Assembly: GCA_947034895.1 (NCBI GenBank)
Contig: OX344764.1
Span: 41,852,935-41,916,934 of the forward strand
Direction: 5' to 3'
Source of the DNA: Rhytidiadelphus loreus
Lineage: Eukaryota > Streptophyta > Bryopsida > Hypnales > Hylocomiaceae
DNA: 64,000 bases
In this document: positions 10,609 to 23,348 of the stretch, in pieces
Position numbering within the stretch: the stretch's first letter is position 1
How the letters are laid out: the number at the start of each line of letters is the position of its first letter
The notes under the pieces: model-generated
Database searches by the model: none
What the model saw: only the letters and a program-made list of their open reading frames with translations
Told to the model about the DNA's origin: nothing
Position numbers and translations under genes: made by a program

Positions 10609-13600
10609 ATGGGTTCCCCCGCGGAGACGGTCACATCTGAAGGCTCTCAGAAACGGTATGCCGAATTGAAAGAATCGGTGCGCGTGCTGCGAGCCCAAGT
10701 TCGAGGCACCCACGTTGCCTCCACGACAAACGATGCAAGCGGTCCTGTGAAGGGTCTGGACGATGAAACCCTGTTAGAAGCGATTAATCCGCAGGAGAGC
10801 TTCACCATGCAGCACCTTCGGCTGCAGTTCAAGATAGAGCTGCAGGTAACCAAGCATATGGTGAGATCATGGACTAAGTTAGGGAACGTGATGGCAAGAT
10901 CATTTCCATCATGAGATTCTGCTTTCGCGTTACTGGACAATCCTCTTTAATCCTGCTCAATCAAGGGTTTCAAAAATGTTATTTCCCTTATGAGGCTCTG
11001 CTTTCATGTTGCTGGGCATAATCCTGTTCAAACCTGGGGCTCAAAAATGTTATTTCCATTTATGAGACTCTACTTTCACGTTGCTGGACATAATTCTGTC
11101 GAAGCAGGATCTCAGAAATGTTGTTTCCATTTTGAGTCTCTACTTTCACTTCTGGACATAATCCTGTTCAATTCTGCTCAATCAAGTGTCTCAAAAGGAC
11201 ACCATGACTCCAAATGAACGACAAGAGAATGAGGTATAACCTTGCGCTGCATGCCCTACCATTTTTAAAGAAGTAAGCTCCATTGAAGATAGGTTTAGGT
11301 CTAGGGTTGGTCCCAACTATGATCTCCTTTGCAGAAGAAGAAAGAAGAGATTCAGAAGCTGATTGCGAAGCAGCGAGGGAAGTCCCAGCAGATCGAGAAT
11401 CTGGAGAAAGAGCACCGCGTGCAGAAGAAGAAACTAGAGGCGCGCACTGAGCATCAGTCGGAGAAGATTTGTGCGCTGGAGACTCAGCTCTCCCATCGGA
11501 TCACTCTCCATCAGCAGGCCAGTTGGTCCTTCAACCAAACATTTCAGTCTTCAATTGCCTCAGAAAACAATTCGTTTCCAAAAATGCAAGAATGTCTCAA
11601 CCATGGTCTCTGTGAAAGCTGTCTCAAACACTCACTGCAAGCAATTTGGTCATGCAGATTAGGGTTTAGGGTTCAGAATGGTAATGGAGTTGGACAATTT
11701 TGGGAGTGCAGGAGATCCAGGCACAAGCCTATGCATTTGCTTCCAAGCTGCGACAATGTGAAAACGAGAAATGCGAGCAAATGGAGGCTGTCAGGTCAGA
11801 ACAAGCTGCCATTGTCACTGCGACAGAGGAGCGGCATCACGCAGAGCTAGGCAAAGTAAGCACCATCGCTACCACCACTGGTAGAAAACATTGTCCAAAT
11901 CAACATGTATTGTTGCTTTGGACGGCTTGATTTGAACAGGAATTAACAGAGTTGTGTTGATTTGGACACGTTTTGTTGCTTAGGAAGGCTTGATTTAGAC
12001 ATTGTTTTCTAGTACTACCGGTAGTGCGGGTAGTTTCGGAAAAGTACCGGTATATTGAGAATTTGAGATGCCTCAAGTGTTGAAGGAATGATTCCCCTTA
12101 CTATACCACTGTAGAAGTACTTCCAATCCAAACAATGCTTCAAAGAATGTTATGACAGTTTCATTCGGATATCGTGGAAGTGGGTTCGAGGTAGATGCTT
12201 AGAGATGCAGTTGTTTAATGGACTGACTGGCCAATGTCCAGATCAGGCCCAGGTGATCTATGTTCTGAGTCTCCGAAGAGCCGAGGACGCTGAATCTAAA
12301 GTGAAGGAGTTAGAGGCAGAGCTTGTGGGTTTGAAAAAACAAATATCCCACTCTCGAGAATTGAGCATAAAAAAGGCAAGAAAAGCATTCGTCCGTCTTC
12401 TCTAATCCTGTTCTTTTTTTGAGCTCAATGGTGGGTTTCACGACTTGTTGATCAGGTGAGAACAATCACTGTTCATATGCTCTCGTTAAACCAATTCATC
12501 AGCTCCTGCCACCAGGGAAGTCAACATCAATGGAACTTCAGATAACCTGCTGCTGATAGCCTTATAAGTTCTGTGTGAAAGTCACCAAAATGTCATCAGA
12601 ATACTATGTGAGAGAATTCTTGAGCTAATCGACAGGCTGGAGGCCCAATTTGAAAGTGACGAAGTGCGCAATGGTTGTGGTGATGGACACTTGCAGGACG
12701 AAGAAAGTAACTCAAAGATGGATAAAATCATAGCTGTGTACGAGGACCAAATACGAGATCTAAGTAAGAGCTTGCTCGCACCTCCATGAAATAGTTTGAT
12801 TTCGGATTTTGTGACAAGTTGCTAACGCACTTCGACTGCAGAAGCAAGGCTGAAGAGAGAGAAGGACGAACTGGAACGAGTAAAGGAGGACTTGAGCAAG
12901 AAACATGCTCTGGAATTGCAGAGTTACAAGATGCAGAAGGTACAATTTGTTGAGGCCCACTTTTTTGTTCGTCCTCCTCTTTGTCACTACTTTTTTATTT
13001 GATACTTTTTCCAAATCAGGATCATCCTCATCTCTGTTTTGACAATTTTCTTCTCTAAGCCTCTGTAGTTTTGGAATAGGCGATCTTGAAAACAACATTA
13101 ACCCTTTAAAGACCAAGAAGCCACAAATCTGGTCTCATGCTTTTTAAAAGAATTTTGAAAGATTCATTAAAGATTATTACTTGTTTCAACCAACACATGC
13201 AATGTTCTTCACTCATTCTAGTAATATCAAAAAACATTCCCTTCACATTCTACTTTCCAAAGTACGATCAACCAAAATAGTTTTCTGAAAACTAGGAATC
13301 TATGGTCTTTAAAGGGTTAAAATCACACTCAATCCATTTGGTAATACTACTCGAGCTTTCCTGTATCTTGGCGGTACACCAGTAGAAGTGTCAGTTGTTT
13401 TGCAGTGGGATTAGCTTCCCACCTTACTTGATTTAGGATTTCACTTCACTCTTGGTACCACTGTCTTCTTCGCCCTGCTTCCGAATTCATCGCCACTCTT
13501 GTTCGCCACGAGGATCATTGTTGCAGGCTCGGGAGATTGACCAAGTTTCTGAACGTGTGCGGTCAGCTGTGGAGAGTCGGGAGGCAACCATAGCGCAGCT

Positions 13601-13661
13601 CAAAGAAGAGCTTGCCAAACAGCAGCAGCAGCAGGCTTCATGTTTGCTTGACATCTCGTGA
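10609..13661 (+). CDS. coiled-coil protein, possibly CEP131/AZI1-like
   Basis: Supported exons: 10609-10845, 11335-11517, 11712-11855, 12253-12375, an exon ending at 12763, 12842-12939, 13527-13661 (TGA). All join in frame except the 5' edge of the fifth exon, which I could not place; an upstream mini-exon may be missing. After about 80 residues the product is almost continuous Glu/Lys/Gln-rich heptad sequence, with segments such as KARLKREKDELERVKEDL and AREIDQVSERVRSAVESREA near the C-terminus, then five consecutive Gln. The tail resembles the C-terminal coiled coil of centriolar-satellite/basal-body protein CEP131, which is the basis of the tentative name. The roughly 360 residues are far shorter than animal CEP131, so this may be a truncated copy or another coiled-coil protein. 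Two introns appear to use GC donors (after 11517 and 12375). Confidence 0.55.
11876..12014. repeat. short inverted-repeat element in intron
   Basis: The left end CACTGGTAGAAAACATTGTC is mirrored at the right end, which in reverse complement reads GTACTAGAAAACAATGTC. A CACTGGTAGAAAA-type end fits a CACTA-like miniature element. It lies entirely within the intron following exon 3 of the coiled-coil gene and is non-coding. Boundaries are approximate and the target duplication is not clear. Confidence 0.5.
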
Positions 13662-13973
13662 TGGATTCTTCTCTTCCACTTGTCCCTCCTCTTTGCTTTG
13701 AAAATTGAGTTTTCTCTAGCTCGGCATATGAATCCAGTGTCAAATCTCTTAACAAATGGGCATGTAGTGGATTGATCATCATGTGGAGTTCGCGTTTCTG
13801 AATTATAAGCTCTTGGTAAGATGAGGTGTTTCTGCCATGCCAGGTTTTGGAATGCCCTAAGAGAGGTTTGTAGAGGAGGATTTGACTTGATTCTTTGTAA
13901 TTCAGCAGAGTGGACGTATTTGTGCTTGCCCATTTTTCTATTTCAGCTTGCGAAGGGCTGACGAAGATACAGT

Positions 13974-14386
13974 TAAGGTAGTATGCTCTAAAAGCGCCCA
14001 TCCTCTTCAAACCGCCCCTATTTTAGGTGGAGAATGGAGATGGGGTGATCCTTAAATGGACCACTATTGCAATTGAATGCATCAAGGAAAAATTGTTTTT
14101 CTATTGTAAGAGCCAATCATTGTGTTTGATTTATGCAAATTTCTTTACAAGTTGCAAGTGGACGCATTTTGGGAGACCTATGGTCACAAATAGGTGCCTA
14201 TGCCTGAAATCTTTGAAAATCCATAAGTAATTTAAAAATGCTTGGAAAATTACGAAACCACTTGGGTTCTCTGGCGAATTCATTTGTCTTTCTCTGAAAA
14301 ATAATCCAAAATTCTTACGGTCTCCATAAGCATATGAAAAAGGTGGAACAGCCCGTAAATGGGCGCTTTTAGAGCATGTTACCTTA
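13974..14386. mobile_element. TA-target MITE family B, copy 1
   Basis: The ends read TA-AGGTAGTATGCTCTAAAAGCG and, in reverse complement, TA-AGGTAACATGCTCTAAAAGCG, flanked by TA. It is about 410 bp, non-coding and lies 310 bp past the stop of the coiled-coil gene. Copy 2 is at 43852-44265. Both contain matching internal text such as TCCTTAAATGGACC and GGTCACAAATAGGTGCCTAT. A TA target suggests mobilisation by a Tc1/mariner-type or related transposase. Confidence 0.8.
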
Positions 14387-14713
14387 ATGGTTGCTCATTG
14401 CTTGATTTCTGAGCATTTGCCTGCTTTGTAAACGCAATAATAATCCTAATTAAGCAGTGTTAATTTGTTGGGGCCATGGTGTTATTTGCAAGGACATCGT
14501 TGTGGAAGCACATAGTTCTGATAGAGCACGATTCCAGTATTCCTGTGTGCATGTCTGGCCTGCAGGTTACTTAGTTTCTATTGTAGGTTTCTGTGTTTAT
14601 TGAATGGTAGCTTAGATCTCCGCTGAATGGTTGCTTTTCTCTTCTGTGCCGGAAGCTGTATTGAGAGGAGTTTAGTCGAACATGAGATTTTTGTAATCTA
14701 GATCAAGGATGAT

Positions 14714-15032
14714 TAAGGTAGGAGGTCCATAAATCGCCCACATCAGGGCTGAAAATTAATTTGGTGAGGTTAGACTTCTTGAAATATTTTTTTCAGTAAA
14801 TTTTCCTTCAAAGACAATTGGAATTGGCATCTAAACCAAGTCGTTTCATATTTTTTGGAGCTTTGTTAAATTAGTTATGAATTTTTGAAGTTGAAATGCA
14901 ATGGTCACTAAAAGTGTGAACCTCTTTAAATGTACATTACTTGTATATTCATAGAGCAATGAGAAAGCAAAATGTACCCCTCTGTTAGGGGACGCTTTTT
15001 GAGCCCAAACACTTTATGGACCTTCTACCTTA
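14714..15032. mobile_element. TA-target MITE family C, copy 1
   Basis: The ends read TA-AGGTAGGAGGTCCATAAA and, in reverse complement, TA-AGGTAGAAGGTCCATAAA. The terminal AGGTAG is shared with family B, but the interior differs and contains GGAATTGGCATCTAA and GTTATGAATTTTTGAAGTT, which recur at 39683-39922 and 58262-58570. It is non-coding. Confidence 0.8.
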
Positions 15033-17429
15033 GTGCAAGCATGGTTTATGATGTGATTGGTTGAATGTTTCATGCCTTTGAACATGTCCTAGTTAGAAGC
15101 ATCACCTTGTCGGGTTTATTAACATGTCCTAGTTAGCAAAGGAGATATACATTACAAAAAATCTGAGGCCAAAATAAGGCCACGAGACAGTCAACAATTG
15201 GTGCAAATAAACTTTAAAAATTATTATTTTCTTATTTTTCTTGTACTTGTACCAAGGTCTAAAAGTTATACAACCTTGTTTTGGCCTGAATTTTTTGTAA
15301 TGCTTACCCTAGTACAATAATCAAAGGAAAAATGGCTTGTCCATCTGAATTTTGACAATTGGAAATTGCTTAAGTTGTCCATGATGTCATTGATTAACTC
15401 CTAAAGGTTTCTAACTATGTTTTCACCAAAATCATTGCAAAAACATCATTTCAGGTACAAGTACCAAATTTTACAAAAATGTCATTTTTGGAAACATGTA
15501 ACCATAGGATCTTGTAGTACGTTGGTTTGAAAAGATGTGGAAAAAAATTCAAAAATTTCCACTATGTACATTGCAAAATATTGACATTTGAAGTGACGAA
15601 AATTCTTTTTTTCGCCTAACAAAAATCCAAGCAACAACACTTCACAAAGTGACATTTGTATGAAAAAAAGTCCAAAATGGTAGTTATTCTTTGGATTCAT
15701 TCTTCAAGGCAAGTTGGCTATATGTTTGAAAATTTTGAAATCATTTGGAATTGTACAATATATAGGAAATAAATAGTAAATAGAAATAAGTAGATTATGA
15801 TTCAAAATACTAAATTGTTAAGAATTTATTTATGGAATTGAAAAATGTTATGTTGTAATAAACAATATACACCTATTGTTTTTATTTTTTTTCCCAAAAT
15901 ATTGAAAATTGACTTAAATAATGGACTTCAAAGTTTATCTTAGAATAGAGATTCCATAATTACCTACAAACTAAAACTCCTCATAACTTTCATTTCATTA
16001 AAACAAAATGGAATGATTAAAAGCTTTTCACTAATATATAAATCTAAAAAACCGATTTCAAATTTTTATTTTTTGAAAAAGTGATTTTTAAAGAAGTTCT
16101 TTTAGCTAATTGGGTTGCCTATACATCATTGAAACAACGATGCTAGCGTGCGAGCTTGGAGCCATGAGCCTGTGAGCGTGGAGCATGGAACCTATGAGCC
16201 TAGAGCCTAGAACCCAAAAAATCCCATTTTTGTGCCAAAAAAATGGTTTTTTGCTAAAAAAATTCAAAAAACTGAATTTTATTTGCTATTAATGGTAAAT
16301 TTGAGACCTATAATCGTGTATCCTATTATCGTGGATTAGTAAATATTTTAGGTGGTGTTTGAATTCTTTGTAGTAGAAATAACCCACCAGATAGTGAGAC
16401 CGAGAGTCATTTCTTATGGAGGCTAATGTTTAGAGTAACTTGAGCTCTCAATAAAATGGGGAAGTGTGGTGGTGACTACGGTGGTTTAGACAAAAATATA
16501 GAAAAAAGATGAGGGTCAATTTGATAGTGGGAGTCATTTTTCATTGAGGCTAAGGATTTAGGGCTTAGGGTCTGAATGGTCTTATAGTGGCGTGTTCTAG
16601 AATGCCAATCATTATGGGACACATGGATAGGGGCTCACCAACAATGGACTTCTACATTTTTAGCACTCATAAGCACTTATTGCTCGCGTACTATCAAAGG
16701 TGCGTGCAATATATCCCATAACGGTTGTAGTTGGCTACATGAAATGCTATAAAATGACTAAGTCCAAATCAGCATACATCTACAAAACCAATGGGAAGTC
16801 AACTATCACAATTCAGTGCATCCATTGGTCCATGACAATTAATTGTGATTGGAGCTTTCCATTGGCCATGTAGTTTTAACATGGTAAAATATACATAATT
16901 CAAATCAATGTCATCATCATACAAATAAAACCATATGTTTATCATTATTGCAAAACCATATGTTTATCATTATTGCATAGATTATTAGGGTGACATGATT
17001 ATTTTAAATCATAGTGGTAGGCATGTCACTGTCATCTTCAAGTGCATTCCTTCATCTCATTTTATTGGATTTATAAATAACTATGAGGTGCATTTCATGG
17101 ATTTCATCAGGGTAATGGATTGGCCAATTTTGATATTTTGGAAGACCTTGTAAAAAATTAAATAAATAAATAGTAAAACATGGCCTAGATCTCAAAAGAA
17201 AAATGAAGAAAACGTGGGCAATGGAGGGCCATAATGAAGAATAAAAGTGGACCTTAAAGATGGAGAGTATTACGGAGAAAAGGGACAAAATGGATATCCA
17301 ACCGGAAATGGAAATGAAATGAAAAAATTATGCATCATACCATTTCAATTGTAATGTATAAAAATGAGTGCATTACTATTGAAGTACGTTGGAAAATGTG
17401 GCCATGCCTATTTTGGAAGTGTGATCATT
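15033..17429. other. AT-rich intergenic DNA
   Basis: No credible coding region is seen. A small GC-richer patch at about 16140-16210 has short repeats of GAGCCTAGAGCC type. The rest is AT-rich with scattered homopolymers. Confidence 0.6.
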
Positions 17430-20400
17430 CCAGCTCGAACTAGCAGTAGCTTCAACTCATTGAAGCTATAACTTGGTGCATGAATGAAATTGTCTTTGTT
17501 GACATCCATCTTGTAGAAGTACCTGTACAAATAGTACAAGTGTTTGCAATTCACGTACTACTACCGACCTCCAATAGCGGAAATTGCCATATTCACGAAA
17601 TCTGGGCTTGTACATGTTGGGAATTGGCCCATTGTAACTCGATATGCATTTTTGTTAGGGTTTGACCTTGTCTCTAACTCCACTATTGCACCAAGGCCCG
17701 GGAAAGGGAGCAATGTTACTCCTAGAATTTGCCCTTTAACATTACCTGCACTTTCCCACTTGTTTTGTTGTTTTGCAGTAGGTGCGTTTGCAATCCTGCG
17801 AATGGCTCTGTTGTTCCTCACAGTTGGATACACATTTGTGTTCTTTGATGGAGGGTGGTCATATAGAGCAGGTTTGAAAATCTTTGACATGTTGAACAAT
17901 TGACATGGCGATAGTATTGGTCGTTCTTGGAGGCAAAATCTTGCATGCTGTAGCAACAATGTCTCTTATTGGTTTAGGTTAGTTCTTGACAAAACTAGCC
18001 AAACCTCTGGTACCTCTGGCCAATCGAGAACCCACTTCCGCTTTGTACCTTTCACGTATCGTTCGATGTCATCCCAACAGAACCAAAAATCAACCACCAC
18101 CTGTCACTTACTCCCATACTCTTCTTTTCTACCGCGGTAGGTAGGAGCTAGAGTTCCCTTCTTCTCTTTTGCAATCTTGCTGGTGCACTTAATGTTCGAT
18201 CCGTGTTGTTGAGCTTGACATTTGGCATTGGATTTGTAGTTGATTCTGGCAATGTGCCATTTTGATGTATTACAGTCGCTTTCAAATGCTACTATAACAT
18301 GTCCAGAAGTATTTGCCTGAGGGGGTATACCTTTGTCTATAGAAGATCTAAAAACACTTGTGTTGGACCTTGTTCTTACAAGGGGTTGAGAAAAATTGAT
18401 TTTGTCCAGCCTATGTGAATCTCTTGCATCACTAATGGGCACGTCCAACTTCCTCTTTGTACTACTAATTTTTTTTTCTCCTTCCAAGTGGTTCCCAACC
18501 CCTTTGTTCGAGGCAATGTGTTTAGCGCCTTTGCAATCTTTTGGGGATCTCCACTTCTTCTAGCAGCTCTCAATCTCAGCTCCCCTTTTGACAGCCCTGA
18601 TCCCCGTACATATCCTTTCAAGTATGCATGGTAGTTTGTCATTTGCATCCAAGCACGGATACTGTCATCACATGTGGTGTCAAACAAGTTGTTTCCTCGC
18701 TTTCCAAACATTTGTAGCCACTTGTTGTGCACCGTTTCGGATAAATTGCACAATGGCAAGTCCAACATCTCTTCCAAATCCAATTTCTAAAAATTTCAAA
18801 GAAGACCATGAAGTAGTTAGTAATGAACATTCACAAACGTAGTAACTTGCAACTTATTAATAATTTATCTTCATTCACTGTGTAGTTTCATAAGGTGAAG
18901 GACTTGCAATGATTCCTATTGCTACTCCCTAAACCCTTACCTATTAAAAAAAAATGACATTTAACATTTTGTATTCCCAACATTGGATATTTTTTATCCA
19001 AGATAAAAAATTAGGGGGTCATGGTCATAGCAGAAATTCATCCGTTGGATCCGAGGCATTTTATTCTAGTGTTCCCAGAACTCTTCGTTTTTGGTACCGC
19101 GGAGGAAAATGGGCCCAATATTTTAACAAAATTACACAAAAAGTATAAAATTACTTCAAGTAAGTACAACTTCCTATTAGAAAATGAGTCTTACAACCCT
19201 AAACACTTTTACAAATTTGATTTCAATATTCACTCACTATGTCCATGAAGCCCTCTCATTGGTGATACCGGAAATGCCAGAAAGCTAGCGAGTGTTGTAA
19301 GTGATGTAGAGCTTCTTTGTTGGCAGCTCCAGACGACAACCACCAAGACTGTATTGCAAGGTAACGGACCTCGGCTTGGTCCATATTCTTTGAATCTTTG
19401 TATTGTTTGCACAAAGTAATATGTTGCTGTTGAAATGCTTCCTTGATGTACTTCTGTGTATGCTTGTAAAGAGAGGTACTCTAGTGCAACAAACATGTCC
19501 TCTCGCGATTCTCCATTTCTCCATTGGCAGAACCATTGCCGTAGACGATACGGACTGCATTCCAATTGGTCATAGCGCTGTCTGCCATAAATCCCTTGAA
19601 GTTAGGGTTTGCCACTCCGTGGCGATGCATGACTGCGTTCAAGCTTCTCCAAAATTGTACTTGAACTTTGGTATCTTCGGATTGCATGTCACACATGGTA
19701 ATAGTCATCACCTTCTTATACTCAGTATCATACACATGGTAGGCCATTGTGGTCCAATCCTTCACGCGTTTCACGCGTTTCACGTGATTGAACATCAACC
19801 ACTCATTCTGCAAATCCCCTTCCGATTGCATTTGCCTTACAAGGTCGACTCTCACTATGAGAAACTGGAGTTTTTTAAAACGTCTCAAAAAACGCACTAT
19901 GACGTCCAGCTTGACGTGGTCCCTTGTCTGCGTAGATGTACAAAAAAATCCGTTATAACTGACGTGCAAAAAACGTGTAACAAATATGTTAAAACGTGTC
20001 CGATTTTGGCATGCTTTTTGTTGATGTCAAGAAGAACATGTGTTTTTCAGCTTCAAAAAACAAACCACATGGAGGACACGTCAACGACACGTCACCTATT
20101 TTTGGAGGGCAATGCCACGTGTGAAAATTTTCATCCATCCGGTGATTCCGGTCAGATCATTTTTGTATCATTTGAAAATTTTATTGGTGTTTTCTGAGAC
20201 GTCAAATTAGACCTTTTTTGAAACATCAATTGGTACATATAACATATCCTATCTATAAGGCAAGATAAATTAAAAAATTAAAAAAAATTGTCAAATTCAA
20301 CAAAAATTAAAAAAACTTACCATTTACCTTCAAGTAAATTTTTGATGGTAAAATGAAGGAATTTCTTCATTAAAATTTAGTGAAAATGAAGGATTTTCGA

Positions 20401-22411
20401 GGTTTTACTTATATTCTTTCTTTGTCCATAGAGAGACAAACGATATGGGATAACTAAAAAAGGGGATGTACAATGAATTGCGTTTTTTGGAACGTTCTTG
20501 CAAACATCTTCAAAGACATAAATGTCTCACTTGACATCTTTGCCTTCTGCCCGAATTGCATTTTTTACCAGCGGTCAATATTCTATTGCTGACCGCACTA
20601 ACTTTTGCAAGTGCAAGATGTAATTAATGCTGATGTGGACAAACTTGTTGTAAGTGATATTTTCTGGGACGTCTTCAAAGACGTACACGTCTCATTTGAC
20701 ATCTAGCGTTCTGATGTTTACAATGCCATGTTTGTATAGACATCAATTTTTTTTGCAAGACTACGTATGTTAATTTGAAAACGCAGGACATCTAAAAAAA
20801 CATGTGACGTTCAATGGCTAACGTAACCAAAAACGCAGTTTTCTTATAGTGTCTACTTTTTGGACCCTCAGTAAGCATCTTGAAAATGTATACTTTTTCT
20901 TTGCCTTGACTTGGGAAGATGTTGTCATGTATGAACTCAAACTTTGACTCTTTCTTCATGGTCATAATGTTGTAGATTATCCCTCCCTGGTTGTTAGACT
21001 GGAAAGAGGAGATCACGTTGCAAATACTTGGACTACTCAAATATTGGAAGCGGTCCATGACCTCCTCCATTTCTTCCGCTTTTAACATCTCTTTCTCCCC
21101 TTCTCCATCGTGAAATAGGTAGCTTGCAAGGAAGCCTTTACTAGCAGAGAGAGTGATTGCGGAGTTTGTGGCCGTGGGTGTTTTGTCCACTTGCTCCGCA
21201 ATGAGTACACAAATCATTTCAGTAGAATCTCTATAAATGCCTTTAGCAACGGGATGGCCATGCTCTCCAAAATAAATAGTGTCCCTAGTCATTTCTGGGT
21301 TATCAATGTACACAAAGCATATCCTAGCCTTGCATGTATCAAGACATATAGGTGCCATCTTGCAGACCTTGCAAACTAGGGTACATTCTTTTGGGGGACA
21401 CCCACCAACAATAAAACGAAACATAGTATAACCACTCCATTTAATTTAGTTTTGCCTTGAAGTTCTCTTTAAATACTCACAATTGTCATTTTAACAAGTA
21501 AGATGGCTAGTACAATACGACTTATAGATTTTGAGGTTGTCCAAGTTGTGAATGTTCGTGGTCACCAGCTTGCACCATGGATGTCCATCATAGCATTTGT
21601 CCATTCCTTCCAAGTTCTTGGCCCCCGATGAAGATGAAAATGACCCATAAGGAGGCAATTCAAAGATGACATTCCTATTGAATATAAGTGGGAAAAATGG
21701 AACCCGCTAGTGCTTGACGATGCTCAGATTCCTTGTCGACAATTCGTTTCGAGAATGATGCATAGTGGCAAGTCTCTTTAGACATTCCATTATACTTTCT
21801 TTCGCTACTACATTTTGTCGCGGTGGAGGTAAAGACAGTGAGGAATTACATAAACTTCTAGACGGGCTCTTGCAAGATAGTGATTTCACAATATCTGTCT
21901 CGCCAGATGCAATCCGGATAGAAGAACTTTGCTTTTCAGCATTGACATTGAAAGACTCTCTTTCAGATTCGATAGACAACTCTATAATTGGATCTAATCT
22001 CTCATCTTTCACAACAAAAAGTATTGTAGGCATGTGTATGACCAGTTTAGCTTCTGTAGGTGTACAAGGTGACACGGCATGAGGAATACATGGCATATCA
22101 ACTATAGAGCCATCTGATTGGCGACTCTGGATTTCTGTACATGCACCTAGCATAGAGAGTGGAAGTCCGTATGCTTTGTAGTTCCTAGAACCAAGGTACT
22201 AGCAATGCGTCCCATCCTCCACCAACCTCACAACCGGGACAGACTGTAGCCCTTCACTTGATTCTAACTTTTTCTCTTCTTCAACATAGATGGAGGTTTC
22301 TACAAATCTAAAACGGACGTGCAGAAGGTGACAAGGAACTCTAGCGCGTCCACCGTCTAATACATGGAACACAAGAGGAATGTCATGACCATCTACTCTA
22401 AGCCAAGCCAT
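17430..22411 (-). pseudogene. Mutator-like (MULE) transposase, decayed, split by a CACTA element
   Basis: Reading leftward from 22411, four blocks can be followed. (1) 22411-21707 is an N-terminal region open except for one TAG at 22199-22201. (2) 21424-20852 carries a Cys/His-rich segment (CPPKECTLVCKVCK, then TRDTIYFGEHGHPVAKGIYR) resembling the GCM1/WRKY-type zinc fingers of plant MULEs. (3) 19852-19264 is the core with FKGFMADSAMTNWNAVRI, interrupted by TAG at 19481-19483 but open beyond it. (4) 18783-17430 is a C-terminal part with a frame change at a T-run near 18471-18480. It ends in a SWIM-like finger: FPTCTSPDFVNMAISAIGGR, two consecutive TAG codons, then YVNCKHLYYLYRY. In a SWIM finger the first pair should be C-x-C; here the second Cys is Ser. 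Terminal inverted repeats of the host element were not found. It would cut and paste DNA if intact; here it is dead. Confidence 0.75.
19853..20851. mobile_element. non-autonomous CACTA element 1
   Basis: The left end is CACTATGAGAAACTGGAGTTTTT (19853) and the right end, in reverse complement, is CACTATAAGAAAACTGCGTTTTT (from 20851). The 3-bp target duplication TCT lies at 19850-19852 and 20852-20854. The 999-bp element encodes no transposase. Internal text around 20331-20410 matches 26953-27045 in CACTA element 2, so both belong to one family. It lies inside the MULE transposase reading frame. Confidence 0.9.
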
Positions 22412-23348
22412 GGCTGAAACCTACTGAGACACTTCAACAATATTGAAAATTCAATCCAATACAAGAGTCGAGGTGAAGAGGAACCAAATGTTTTAAGTTA
22501 GAAATAGGAATTGTGTTGAAAGTAGGACTTTAGACCTCATTTAGGCATAGATGAATGTGTTTTTTCAAAACAAATTTAAGTAACATTAGTTAGAAAATCA
22601 ACTCGAGCTTTTCATCCAAAAATTCTTTTGACATTTTTAGTTTCCAATCAAAAGTTATGAAATTTCAAAGAGGTGTTTGAAATTGTTCTTATTATATTTT
22701 TTCAAACTTCCTCTTTGAAATATGCCTATAACTTTTGATTGAAAACTTGAAATGTCAAAATTATTTTTGAACTTGAAACTCCAATTCATATATTAACTAG
22801 TTTTAGTTCAAAGTTTTTATAAAAAAAGACATTATACTATGCTCAAATGAGGTCTAAAATCATAGTTTTATTACAAAATTATGGATTTCTAACTTCACTA
22901 TGAGCTCTCACAACTTCAAAAATTCACATATCCCATATGCGTTGGTTGACCTCCTACCTCCACATATGTAGAGGGAGTTTCTCTCCCTTGAAGAAAGTAA
23001 TGTTGATGGTGGTGAATGGTTAAAGATTGCAACGAGGTATAATTTCTTATATAAACTTAGAAAATGATAGCCACTTCATTTTGTATCTAAAATAAAATTT
23101 GTATATAAAAATTTCTTGGATTTCTAGGAAGACATTAACTTTGTTTGACAAAATTGATTGAGAAATTGACAAGAATTTGACAGACATTGCAATATTGACT
23201 GCATTGACAAAAAGCAAAATTTCACAAGTTGTGACTGTCATTTCGGACACTATTTTGTCAAAATTTCTGTAGATTAGGGCCCATTTCCCTTGTAGTGATG
23301 ATTCAGTTCACTGATTTCTTACTTTGTCAATGCTGCATTTGCACAGAA
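22412..23348. other. spacer between two divergent decayed genes
   Basis: This AT-rich spacer separates the minus-strand MULE relic from the plus-strand methyltransferase relic. It contains an imperfect inverted repeat (around 22610-22800). Near 23294-23298 it has a TAGTG preceded by CCCATTTCCCTTG that looks like the right end of another CACTA-type element, but its left end was not found. No gene is recognised. Confidence 0.45.

Noticed and set aside
10294..10713. 139-codon minus-strand open frame before the coiled-coil gene
   Set aside because: No recognisable domain; it overlaps exon 1 of the coiled-coil gene on the other strand.
19403..20197. 264-codon plus-strand open frame
   Set aside because: It lies opposite the MULE transposase and runs into the CACTA element. 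It has no domain and is a shadow frame.
23278..23298. Right end of a further CACTA element (CCCTTGTAGTG)
   Set aside because: It looks like a CACTA terminus, but no matching left end or target duplication was found, so it is not listed as an element.
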